Source: Streptomyces griseosporeus
GTDB taxonomy: Bacteria > Actinomycetota > Actinomycetes > Streptomycetales > Streptomycetaceae
Assembly (NCBI RefSeq): GCF_014656055.1
Contig: NZ_BNBR01000001.1
Span: 620,001 to 684,000 of the forward strand
DNA length: 64,000 nt
Reading direction: 5' to 3'
The notes beneath the pieces are model-generated. The model had not been told where the DNA came from, did not search any database, and saw only the letters and a program-made list of their open reading frames with translations. The stretch's first letter is position 1, and every line of letters starts with the position of its first letter. Of the stretch, positions 26,423 to 33,746 are shown piece after piece. The position numbers were made by a program, and so were the translations under genes.

Positions 26423-26539
26423 ATGGCACTGCTCGACCTGCAGACCATGGAGTCCGACGAGCACACCGGCGGCGGCGGCGCCAGCACGGTCAGCCTGCTG
26501 TCGTGCATCAGCGCGGCCAGCGTTCTGCTCTGTCTCTGA
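26423..26539 (+). CDS. SapB/AmfS-type class III lanthipeptide precursor
   Basis: This 38-residue gene follows a GAGGAAGGAA site. It begins MALLDLQTMES, the conserved leader helix motif of the AmfS/SapB family (LLDLQ) recognised by LanKC enzymes. The core holds two SxxSxxxC units, STVSLLSC and SAASVLLC, each able to form one labionin or lanthionine ring, as in SapB. An acidic, glycine-rich spacer (DEHTGGGG) separates leader and core. The core is hydrophobic with a C-terminal CL, so the mature product should be an amphiphilic surfactant that helps aerial hyphae emerge. That function is inferred from the family. Confidence 0.93.
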   Translation: MALLDLQTMESDEHTGGGGASTVSLLSCISAASVLLCL

Positions 26540-26557
26540 CGGACACCGCGCGAACGA

Positions 26558-26604
26558 GGCCCCGGACGGCCGCCTCCCCTCACGGGGCGGGGCCGTCCGG
26601 GGCC
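26558..26604 (+). terminator. Hairpin between lanthipeptide precursor and exporter genes
   Basis: GGCCCCGGACGGCC (26558-26571) pairs perfectly with GGCCGTCCGGGGCC (26591-26604), and the loop can pair further (CCCC with GGGG). It starts 18 bp after the precursor stop. It would act as an attenuator or 3'-end stabiliser, raising precursor mRNA over exporter mRNA. Confidence 0.65.
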
Positions 26605-26640
26605 CTCACCCTTTCTCCGCACCCTCCGGGAGTCCACGGC

Positions 26641-28374
26641 ATGCGACCACGGTGGCAGGACGATCCGCTCACCCGTGAGAGCCGGGCGCTGCTGCGCTCG
26701 GCGGGACGGCACAGCGCCGCCCGGTGCGCCGCGCTGTGTCTGGTGACGGCCACCGCGACCGGCGCCGAGCTGCTGCTGCCCGCGGCGCTGGGCCGGGCCC
26801 TGGACCTGCTGCTCGCGCAGGCGCCGGCGACCCGCTGGGTGCTGTGCTGCGCGGCGCTCGTCCTGCTCGTCGCCGCGCTCGGTACGGCCGAGACCGTGCT
26901 GCACGGCACCGTCGACGCCCGCGCCACCGCATGGCTGCGCCGCCGCACGCTCGCCCAGGTGCTGGCAGCGGGACCCCGCACCGGGGACCGCTTCGGCTCC
27001 GGCGACCTGGTCGCGCGGCTCGTCGGCAACGCCGCCCAGGCCGGCGCGGCACCGGCCGCCCGGGCCGCGCTGCTGGCCGCGCTCGCGGGCCCGGTCGGGG
27101 GCGTCGTGGCGCTGGCGCTGATCGATCCCTGGCTGGCGGTGGTGTTCCTGGCCGGGGCGCCGCTGCTGGCCCTGCTGCTGCGGGCCCTGGCCCGGGACGT
27201 CTCCGCCTGCGTGGCCGACTACCAGCGGGTGCAGGGCCGGATCGCCGGGGCGCTCGCGGAGGCGGTCGCGGGCCGGCGCACCCTGCGCGCGGCGGGCCTT
27301 GAGGCGAAGGAGACCGCCCGGATTCTGCGTCCGCTGCCCGAACTGTCCAGGGCCGGGCGGGAGATGTGGCGGGTGCAGGGGCGGGCGGCCGCGCAGGCGG
27401 TCGCCGTGGCGCCCCTGCTCCAGCTCGGCGTGATCGCCGTGGCGGGGCTGCTGCTGGCCCGGCACCGGCTGTCCGCCGGAGACGTCCTCGCCGCCTCCCG
27501 GTACGCCGTCCTCGCCACCGGCGTGGGCGTGCTCGTCGGACAGCTCTCCGGCCTGGCCCGCTCCCGGACGGCGGCCCAGCGGCTCGGCGAGCTGCACACC
27601 GTGCCGGCCCCGGACCACGGCGAGCGGCGGCTGCCGGCCGGCGGGCCGGGGCGGCTGGAGTTCCGCCGGGTGACGGCACTGCGCGGCGACCGTACCGTCC
27701 TCACCGGCGTCGACCTCGTCGTGCCGGGCGGCACCACCCTCGCCGTCGTCGGCCGCTCGGGCACCGGCAAGTCGCTGCTGGCGGCGCTCGCCGCGCGGCT
27801 CGCCGACCCGGACGACGGGGAGATCCTGCTGGACGGCGTGCCGCTGCCCGAGCTGAGCCGGCGGGAGCTGCGCGCCGCCGTCGCCTGCGCCTTCGACCGG
27901 CCGGTGCTGCTGGGGGACACCGTCGGGGACGCGATCGGGCTCGGCCTGCCCGGCCCCTCCCCCGCCCTGGTCCGGGAGGCGGCCCGCACGGCCCACGCCG
28001 ACGACTTCGTCCGCCGCCTGCCGGACGGCTACGCCACCGTCTGCGCCGACGCCCCGCGCTCCGGCGGCGAGTCGCAACGCCTGGGACTGGCGCGGGCCTT
28101 CGCCCGGCGGGCGCGGCTGCTCGTGCTGGACGACGCCCTCTCCAGCCTCGACACCGTCACCGAACACCGCATCACCCAGGCGCTGCTGGCCCCCGGCGCG
28201 CGCGGCACCCGTCTCGTCGTCGCCCACCGCGCCGCCACGGCCGCCCGCGCCGACGCGGTGGTCTGGCTGGACGACGGCCGGGTGCGTGCGGTGGGCCGGC
28301 ACGCCGCGCTGTGGCGGGAGGCCGGGTACCGGGCGGTGTTCGGCGTGCCGACGGGAGAGGAGAGCGACACGTGA
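26641..28374 (+). CDS. ABC half-transporter of the lanthipeptide locus (RamA-like)
   Basis: The ATG at 26641 gives 577 residues, with a six-helix membrane domain (about 20-320) and a nucleotide-binding domain (about 345-570). Walker A is GRSGTGKSLLAAL and Walker B LLVLDDALSSLD; the signature is RSGGESQRL rather than LSGGQ, and the switch histidine is in VVAHR. In SapB clusters two such half-transporters form a heterodimer that exports the modified peptide. The stop overlaps the next GTG as GTGA. The start is chosen because the upstream in-frame extension would run through the precursor hairpin. Confidence 0.88.
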   Translation: MRPRWQDDPLTRESRALLRSAGRHSAARCAALCLVTATATGAELLLPAALGRALDLLLAQAPATRWVLCCAALVLLVAALGTAETVLHGTVDARATAWLRRRTLAQVLAAGPRTGDRFGSGDLVARLVGNAAQAGAAPAARAALLAALAGPVGGVVALALIDPWLAVVFLAGAPLLALLLRALARDVSACVADYQRVQGRIAGALAEAVAGRRTLRAAGLEAKETARILRPLPELSRAGREMWRVQGRAAAQAVAVAPLLQLGVIAVAGLLLARHRLSAGDVLAASRYAVLATGVGVLVGQLSGLARSRTAAQRLGELHTVPAPDHGERRLPAGGPGRLEFRRVTALRGDRTVLTGVDLVVPGGTTLAVVGRSGTGKSLLAALAARLADPDDGEILLDGVPLPELSRRELRAAVACAFDRPVLLGDTVGDAIGLGLPGPSPALVREAARTAHADDFVRRLPDGYATVCADAPRSGGESQRLGLARAFARRARLLVLDDALSSLDTVTEHRITQALLAPGARGTRLVVAHRAATAARADAVVWLDDGRVRAVGRHAALWREAGYRAVFGVPTGEESDT

Positions 28375-30314
28375 AGCGGGACCGCGCGAGGTCCGGACCC
28401 TACCGGCGCGGCCTGACCTTCCTGCGCCGGCGGTGGCGGGTGCTGCTGCGGCTGGGCGGCTGGTCGGTGCTGGAGATGGGCCAGACCTTCCTGCTCGGGT
28501 ACGCCCTCGCGCGCGCCCTCGACGAGGGCTTCCTCGCCGGGCGGCCCGGCACGGGCCTGGGCTGGCTGGCCGTCGCGGGCGCGGGCGTCGTCGTCGGCGC
28601 GTACGGCACCGGACGGGTGTACGGCGCCGTGGCCGCGCTGGTCGAGCCGCTGCGGGACCGGCTGGTGGAGCGGGTCGTGGCGCGCGGGGTGCGGGAGGCC
28701 GACGACGGCGCGCTGTCGGGGCTGACCCAGCAGGTGGAGATCGCCCGGGACACCTTCGCCGGGCTGGTCATGGTGTCCCGCTCGTTCGTGTTCACCGCCG
28801 CGGGCGCGCTCGTCGGCCTGTTCTCGCTCGCCCCGCCCCTGCTGCTGGTCGTCCTACCGCCGCTGGCGGTCGGCGTGGCCCTGTTCGCGGTGACGCTGCG
28901 CCCGCTGGCGCGGCGTCAGGAGGCGTACCTCGTCGCCGACGAGGCGCTGGCCGCACGGCTGGGCGCGGTCTGCCCCGGGCTGCGGGACATCACGGCGACC
29001 GGGGCGGAGGACGTGATCGGGGCGGACCTCGCGGTGTACGTCGAGGCGGAGGAGCGAGCGGCGCGCGCGCTGGCCCGCTGGTCGGTGGTCCGGGTGGCGA
29101 GCCTCGCCGTCGGCGGCCAGTTCCCGGCGGTGCTGCTGCTGGCCACCGCGCCCTGGCTGCTCGCCCACGGCGTCACCGCCGGCGCGCTGGTCGGCGCGCT
29201 CGCCTACGTCACCCAGTCGCTGCTCCCCGCCCTGCGCAACCTCGTCCACGGGCTCGGCACGGGGGGTTCCCGGCTGGCGGTGGTGCTGCGGAGGCTGACG
29301 GGGGCGGAGGGACAGCCGGGCGAGGCGGAAGAGGCGGACGGGCAGGCCGGTAAGGGAACGCCCGCACCGGACCGGCCGGCCTCGCGGACGGTCACCTCAC
29401 CGGGCCGGCCGGCCTCGCGGACGGTCCCCGCGCCCCCCTCCCCTCCCCCGCCCGCCCTCCGCCTCTCGGGCGTCACCTTCGCCCACGGCCCCCACGCCGA
29501 GCCGGTCCTCCAGGGACTCGACCTCGACCTGCCGGACGGCGGGCACCTCGCCGTCGTCGGGCCCAGCGGGACCGGCAAGTCGACGCTCACCCTGCTCGCC
29601 GCCGGTCTGCTGCGGCCCGGGAGCGGCACGGTCACGGTGTACGGCGACCCGGCCGGCGCGCGGGCCGCGGCGGCGCGCCGGGTGCTCATCCCGCAGGAGG
29701 CGTACGTGCACACCGGCACCCTCGCCGAGAACCTCTCCCTGCTGCGGCCCGGCCCGGTGCCCCGGCGCGAACTGCTCGCCGCGGCCGAGGCGGTGGGACT
29801 CACCCCGCTGCTGGAGCGGCTGGGCGGACCGGAGGCGGTCGTGGACCCGGCGGCGCTGTCGGCCGGTGAGCGGCAGCTGATCGCGCTCACCCGGGCCTAT
29901 CTGTCGTACGCGCCGCTCGCCCTGCTGGACGAGGCGACCTGCCACCTCGACCCGGAGGCGGAGGAGCGCGCCGAGCGGGCGTTCGCGGCGCGGCCGGGCG
30001 GCACGCTGCTCGTCGTCGCCCACCGGATCACCTCGGCCCGCAGGGCACAGCGGGTGCTGGTCATGGACGGGCCGCGTACCGCGTACGGCGGCCACGAGGA
30101 GCTGCTGGACCGCTCGCCGGGCTACCGCGAGCTGGTCGGCCACTGGGACCCGGCGTCACAGCCAGCCCTGGCCCTGGGAGATGCGGATGGCGTCGATGCG
30201 GTTGCGGGCGCCGGTCTTGCGGGTGATGGCCGCCATGTAGTTGCGCACGGTCCCGTGGGACAGGTGCAGCGACCCCGCGATCTCGGCGACGGAGGCGCCC
30301 TCGGCGGCGAGTGA
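28371..30314 (+). CDS. ABC half-transporter of the lanthipeptide locus (RamB-like)
   Basis: The GTG at 28371 is coupled to the preceding gene by a four-base overlap. The 647-residue product has a membrane domain (about 15-310), a proline- and alanine-rich linker of about 60 residues and a nucleotide-binding domain (about 365-590). Walker A is GPSGTGKSTLTLL, the signature LSAGERQLIAL, Walker B LALLDEATCHLD and the H-loop VVAHR. The last 53 residues after HWDPA are encoded antisense to the RamR-like gene and look like read-through rather than a domain. It is the expected partner of the RamA-like subunit. Confidence 0.85.
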   Translation: MKRDRARSGPYRRGLTFLRRRWRVLLRLGGWSVLEMGQTFLLGYALARALDEGFLAGRPGTGLGWLAVAGAGVVVGAYGTGRVYGAVAALVEPLRDRLVERVVARGVREADDGALSGLTQQVEIARDTFAGLVMVSRSFVFTAAGALVGLFSLAPPLLLVVLPPLAVGVALFAVTLRPLARRQEAYLVADEALAARLGAVCPGLRDITATGAEDVIGADLAVYVEAEERAARALARWSVVRVASLAVGGQFPAVLLLATAPWLLAHGVTAGALVGALAYVTQSLLPALRNLVHGLGTGGSRLAVVLRRLTGAEGQPGEAEEADGQAGKGTPAPDRPASRTVTSPGRPASRTVPAPPSPPPPALRLSGVTFAHGPHAEPVLQGLDLDLPDGGHLAVVGPSGTGKSTLTLLAAGLLRPGSGTVTVYGDPAGARAAAARRVLIPQEAYVHTGTLAENLSLLRPGPVPRRELLAAAEAVGLTPLLERLGGPEAVVDPAALSAGERQLIALTRAYLSYAPLALLDEATCHLDPEAEERAERAFAARPGGTLLVVAHRITSARRAQRVLVMDGPRTAYGGHEELLDRSPGYRELVGHWDPASQPALALGDADGVDAVAGAGLAGDGRHVVAHGPVGQVQRPRDLGDGGALGGE

Positions 30315-30758
30315 GAGCACGCTCAGCTCCCGCCGGGTCAGCGGCATCTCGGCGGCCTTGAGAAAGCCGAAGCCGAGGGAGTCGTCGACGAAACGTTCCC
30401 CCTCGGCCAGGCGGCGGATGCCGCGTAATAAACGGTCCGGCGAGCCCTCCTTGTCGACGAAGCCGACCGCGCCCGCCTCCATGGCGTGTCTGAGCAGCCC
30501 CGGCCGGTTCGCGGTGGCCAGCACCAGCAGCCGCGCCCGGTCCCGGCCGCGGGCGCGCAGATCACCGAGCGGCGGCAGCCCGTGGGCGCCGGACCACTCC
30601 AGGTCGGCGGCGCACACATCGGGCCGCACGGCGGCGACACGGGCCGCCGCCTCGTCCCAGCAACTGCCCTCCACCCGCAGATCTGGCGCTCTGTGCAGCC
30701 AGTCGGTCAGAACGGATCGCACCAACGACGCGTCGTGCACCAGAAGTACCCGGATCAC
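30156..30758 (-). CDS. RamR/AmfR-like LuxR-family response regulator with tandem TTA codons
   Basis: The GTG at 30758 (AAGGGG upstream) gives 200 residues. An N-terminal receiver-like domain (1-118) keeps the phospho-acceptor-position Asp in DVCAADLEWSG and the Lys in FVDKEG, but the usual acidic pair is HD rather than DD. The C-terminal LuxR-type HTH is LTRRELSVLSLAAEGASVAEIAGSLHLSHGTVRNYMAA. Codons 110 and 111 are both TTA, the rare leucine codon read by the bldA tRNA. It should activate the adjacent operon. It is convergent to the exporter and overlaps it by 159 bp; in the classical ram locus, as I recall it, the regulator is co-directional. Confidence 0.87.
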   Translation of the reverse strand: MIRVLLVHDASLVRSVLTDWLHRAPDLRVEGSCWDEAAARVAAVRPDVCAADLEWSGAHGLPPLGDLRARGRDRARLLVLATANRPGLLRHAMEAGAVGFVDKEGSPDRLLRGIRRLAEGERFVDDSLGFGFLKAAEMPLTRRELSVLSLAAEGASVAEIAGSLHLSHGTVRNYMAAITRKTGARNRIDAIRISQGQGWL

Positions 30759-30985
30759 TGCCGCCCCTTCAGCTCGCTTCGCCGGTGTTCGTGGTGCCCG
30801 GCATGCATGGTGTTCAGCGCCTGCCCCATTGTTGACGCGTGTGACCGTCCGGGGGCGCGAAGATCCGGCCATCAGGGTGCGCGGGGGCGCACACGCGGCG
30901 CTTGTGCACCGCGCCGCGCTTCGACTGCGGGGGCATGGTCCGGGAGCCTCGGGGTACAGGGCGGCGTTCCGGGCGGACACGCCGG

Positions 30986-31028
30986 TGGCCCGGTCCGCCC
31001 CCGGGGAGTGTGGGGGCGGGCCGGGCCA
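30986..31028 (-). terminator. Terminator of the S1 protease gene
   Basis: A 17-base stem (30986-31002 with 31012-31028, one G-U pair) with a nine-base loop lies 15 bp past the protease stop codon at 31043 on the minus strand. The arms begin TGGCCCGG and end CCGGGCCA. It separates the protease from the RamR-like promoter region. Confidence 0.75.
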
Positions 31029-31042
31029 CGTCTGCGGGTGCG

Positions 31043-32434
31043 TCAGTGCGTCTCGGTCAGTCCGGAGTTGCCCTCCTCCGCGCCGCCGGCACCCGCGTGC
31101 CCGCCGGCGCCCATGCCGTCGCCCGTGTCGTCGCCCGTGTCGGAGCCGTCACCCGCACCGGCCTGGTCACCGGCACCAGCGCCGGCGTCTCCTCCGCCGG
31201 CCTGCTCACCGCCGGGCTCCTGGCCGGCACCTTGGTCCTGGCCGGCCCCTTGCTCCTGGCCGGCACCCTGCTCCTGACCGGCGCCTTGCTCCTGACCGCC
31301 CCCGGCCTGGCCGCCGCCCGCGCCGAGCGTCGCGCCCGTCGCCTGGAGGGCCGTGGTCACCGGCTGGAAGAAGGTCTCGCCGCCGGAGGTGCAGTCACCG
31401 CTACCGCCTGAGGTCAGGCCGACGGCGAGGCCGTCCTGGGTGAAGAGGGACCCGCCGCTGTCGCCGGGCTCGGCGCACACGTCGGTCTGGATGAGGCCGG
31501 TGACGGTTCCTTCGGGGTAGTTGACGGTGGCGTCGAGACCGAGGACCTGGCCGTCGTGCAGGCCGGTGGTGCTGCCCATCCGGAAGACCTGCTGGCCGAC
31601 CGTCGCGTCGGCGGCCTGGGCGATCTGCACGGTCTGCCCGCCGCCGACGTTGACCTCGCTCGGCGCCTGGGTGTTCGGGTCGTCGTACTTGACGAGCGCG
31701 AAGTCGCCGTTGCCGGGGAAGACGGCCTGGTCGACGGTGGCGATGGGCTGTCCGTTCTGGGAGTCGGACCACTGCTGGGCCGCGACGCCGCAGTGACCTG
31801 CCGTCAGGAAGGCGGGCGAGCCGTCGGAGGCGGTGACGTTGAAGCCGAGGGAGCAGCGCGCGCCGCCGCCGAAGATGGCGTCGCCGCCGGAGACGAAGGT
31901 CTTGAAGGTGCCCGCGGACTTCTTGAGGGTGGCCATGCCGGAGCCGAGACCGCGTACCGCCGACTCCAGTCTGTTCCACTTCGCGCCGGTGACGGTGGAG
32001 TCGGCGGTGACGAGGATCTTGTCGGTGCGCGGGTCGACGGCCCAGGCGGTGCCGGGAATGGTGGCCTTGCGCTTCAGGGTCTGCGCGCCCGCCTTCAGTT
32101 CGGCGAGGCTGTTGTCGACCTCGCGGACGGCCGCGCCCGCCTTCTTGGCCTGGATGATGACGTTGTTGTCGTCGCCCGGCACCACGTTGACCACGAGCTG
32201 CTGCTTGCCGGCGTCGTAGTAGGAGCCGGCGAAGGCGTCGCCGAGCAGGTTCGACAGCTGGGCGGCGAGGTCCGAGGCGTCCGTGGACTTCAGCGTCCTC
32301 GGGGCGGCGGAGGCGTCGGAAGCGCCGTCCTGGGAGGCGTTGGCGTTCGGCAGCAGGATCGCCGCCGCGCCGAGCGCCGCCACACCGCCCGCCGCTATCG
32401 CGGCCTTGCGCTTCGGGATTCGCTTGTGACTCAA
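31043..32434 (-). CDS. Secreted trypsin-like serine protease (S1, streptogrisin/alpha-lytic type)
   Basis: The start is TTG at 32434, with AGGAGG nine bases upstream and no alternative nearby. The 463-residue preproprotein has a signal peptide (about 1-33), a propeptide (about 40-160) and a chymotrypsin-fold catalytic domain with the triad His in LTAGHCG, Asp in GDFALVKYD and Ser in AEPGDSGGSL. After the domain comes a 90-residue low-complexity tail with GAGQEQ repeats and an acidic end. Cysteines pair as in streptogrisins. It would digest extracellular protein. The tail may tether or space the enzyme and is unusual. Confidence 0.9.
   Translation of the reverse strand: MSHKRIPKRKAAIAAGGVAALGAAAILLPNANASQDGASDASAAPRTLKSTDASDLAAQLSNLLGDAFAGSYYDAGKQQLVVNVVPGDDNNVIIQAKKAGAAVREVDNSLAELKAGAQTLKRKATIPGTAWAVDPRTDKILVTADSTVTGAKWNRLESAVRGLGSGMATLKKSAGTFKTFVSGGDAIFGGGARCSLGFNVTASDGSPAFLTAGHCGVAAQQWSDSQNGQPIATVDQAVFPGNGDFALVKYDDPNTQAPSEVNVGGGQTVQIAQAADATVGQQVFRMGSTTGLHDGQVLGLDATVNYPEGTVTGLIQTDVCAEPGDSGGSLFTQDGLAVGLTSGGSGDCTSGGETFFQPVTTALQATGATLGAGGGQAGGGQEQGAGQEQGAGQEQGAGQDQGAGQEPGGEQAGGGDAGAGAGDQAGAGDGSDTGDDTGDGMGAGGHAGAGGAEEGNSGLTETH
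31219..31300 (-). repeat. 18-bp tandem repeat encoding GAGQEQ units in the protease tail
   Basis: Four copies of an 18-bp unit (CCTGGCCGGCACCTTGGT and variants) begin at 31219, 31237, 31255 and 31273, with a partial fifth. In the protease frame they encode repeated six-residue Gly-Ala-Gln-Glu units. Copy number is likely variable between strains. Confidence 0.75.
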
Positions 32435-32623
32435 CCTTCTCGACCTCCTGGGGGGACGGGGTCTGCGCTGCCGGTCGGCAGCCTTGTTCAGCGGCGCCTG
32501 GATGGCTGGAGGTACGCACCGGCCGGGCGGGGCGTTCAATTCCGTTTCCCGGCGGGTGGCTTGGGGCGCCCGATCCGGCCAGGACGCGGGCAGGGCGGGC
32601 GCGGGCCGGGAACAATCCCTCAC

Positions 32624-33037
32624 ATGACGATGACCACGGCGGAAGCCGACAAGATCCTCGCCGACAACTTCGCCCCCTGGGTGCTGGACCTCGGCCTGTC
32701 GGTCCAGGCGGTCGGCGACGACCGGGCGCTGCTGCGGCTGCCCTGGTCGGACCGGCTGGCCCGGGAGGGCGGGGCGCTGTCCGGGCAGGCGCTGATGGCG
32801 GCGGCCGACACGGCGACGGTGATCGCGGTGTCGGCGGCGCGCGGCGCCTACGGCCCGATGACGACCGTTCAGCAGTCCACCACCTTCCAGCGGGCGGTGA
32901 CCGGCTCGGACGTGCTGGTGCAGGCGGTGGTGACGAAGCTGGGCCGGCGGACGGCCTTCGCCGACATCACGCTCGTCGACGAGGCGTCGGGTGAGCTGGC
33001 GGCCCACGCGAGCACCGTCTACGCGCTGCTGGGCTGA
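32624..33037 (+). CDS. PaaI-like hotdog-fold thioesterase
   Basis: The 137-residue protein has the hotdog pattern: an N-terminal helix, a lead strand (ALLRLPWSDRLAREGGALSGQALMAAADTATVIAV), then QSTTFQRAVTGSDVLVQAVV and FADITLVDEASGELAAHASTVYAL. The GGALSGQ and AAADTA regions correspond to the catalytic HGG and helix region of PaaI-type acyl-CoA thioesterases, though the usual His is not obvious. It would hydrolyse a CoA thioester in the cytoplasm. It is divergent from the protease and followed by its own hairpin. Confidence 0.8.
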   Translation: MTMTTAEADKILADNFAPWVLDLGLSVQAVGDDRALLRLPWSDRLAREGGALSGQALMAAADTATVIAVSAARGAYGPMTTVQQSTTFQRAVTGSDVLVQAVVTKLGRRTAFADITLVDEASGELAAHASTVYALLG

Positions 33038-33042
33038 CACGC

Positions 33043-33074
33043 TGCGCAACCGGCCGGGAACGGTCGGTTGCGCA
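33043..33074 (+). terminator. Terminator after the thioesterase gene
   Basis: TGCGCAACCGGCC (33043-33055) pairs with GGTCGGTTGCGCA (33062-33074), 13 pairs with one G-U, around a six-base loop, six bases past the stop codon. It separates the thioesterase from the bacteriocin-like locus. Confidence 0.7.
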
Positions 33075-33436
33075 CACGGAGCGGAATCCTGGCTTCAGGG
33101 AATCTGCACATCGCTCGCCCAACGGGGTCACCGGCGGTAACAGATCTGCACAACTCACGGGGGCACATCACGCCTTGTGTGCGGAGTGTCCGTTTCTCCG
33201 TGCCCCGGGCGACGGGCGGGCCTGTGCCGAAGGCGCGCGGCATGTGAAGAAGCCGCCGACACCGCGTGCGCACGCCTGCACGGATGGCCGGTCCGGGACA
33301 TCAAGTTCCCTGGTGAGAGCCATGGTTGATTGGAAGCGCGCGGCGGCGGCGTGCTTTGATCCATCGCACCGCGGGGCCCCGTTCGCGGTTCCCCGCGTCC
33401 CCCTTGTGAAGTTTCCATAGGAAGGGAAGTTCCATC
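33075..33436 (+). promoter_or_regulatory. Upstream region of the double-glycine peptide gene
   Basis: This 362-bp non-coding stretch has no convincing gene on either strand. It contains a direct repeat ATCTGCACA at 33102-33110 and 33144-33152, 42 bp apart, and several AT-richer patches, the last at 33322-33361. No clear -35/-10 pair is visible. The final 10 bases before the start region, GGGAAGTTCC (33424-33433), recur before the adaptor gene start. It must contain the precursor promoter. Confidence 0.45.
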
Positions 33437-33652
33437 ATGAACTCCACCCCCCAGGTCCAGACCGCCGAGATCTCCGACGCCGAGCTCGACAACGTCTCGG
33501 GTGGCCTGTCCATCAACGCCGTGAACACGGTCACCGGTGCCGTGAACGGCGTCGCCCCGGTCGGCGGCCTGCTGGACACCGTCGTCGGCACCGTCGAGGG
33601 TGTCACCGGCCTGAACACGGCCCCCGTCACCAACCTGGTCGCCGGTCTCTGA
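33437..33652 (+). CDS. Double-glycine leader bacteriocin-like precursor peptide
   Basis: The 71-residue peptide begins MNSTPQVQTAEISDAELDNV and reaches a SGG motif at residues 21-23, a classical ELxxVxGG cleavage site for C39 peptidases. The 48-residue core has no cysteine and alternates small and hydrophobic residues with repeated GxxxG-like spacing (GAVNGVAPVGGLL, VVGTVEGVTG), suiting membrane-active helices. The matching C39 exporter lies directly downstream. No lanthionine synthetase or other modifying enzyme is present, so a linear peptide is likely. It may be a bacteriocin or signal; activity is inferred. A 16-bp hairpin follows the gene. Confidence 0.85.
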   Translation: MNSTPQVQTAEISDAELDNVSGGLSINAVNTVTGAVNGVAPVGGLLDTVVGTVEGVTGLNTAPVTNLVAGL

Positions 33653-33671
33653 CCGCACCTTTTCGTGACGC

Positions 33672-33710
33672 CCGGAGTCCCGGGGCCGGCGCATGGCCCC
33701 GGGACTCCGG
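33672..33710 (+). terminator. Perfect 16-bp hairpin between the peptide and exporter genes
   Basis: CCGGAGTCCCGGGGCC (33672-33687) pairs perfectly with GGCCCCGGGACTCCGG (33695-33710) around a seven-base loop, 20 bp past the precursor stop. It should terminate most transcripts, leaving abundant precursor mRNA and less exporter mRNA. Confidence 0.75.
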
Positions 33711-33728
33711 TATGCCCTACAACTCCCC

Positions 33729-33734
33729 TAGGCT
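33729..33734 (+). promoter_or_regulatory. -10-like TAGGCT before the exporter operon
   Basis: TAGGCT lies 18 bp after the hairpin and 12 bp before the adaptor TTG start. It is a plausible -10 for a separate exporter promoter, although no good -35 is seen. The ribosome-binding site GAGGGAAG follows it. Confidence 0.35.
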
Positions 33735-33746
33735 GAGGGAAGTTCC

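Noticed and set aside
33437-33652. Interpretation of the double-glycine peptide as a lanthipeptide (type A2)
   Set aside because: The core lacks cysteine and no LanM or other synthetase is adjacent; only the leader type is shared.
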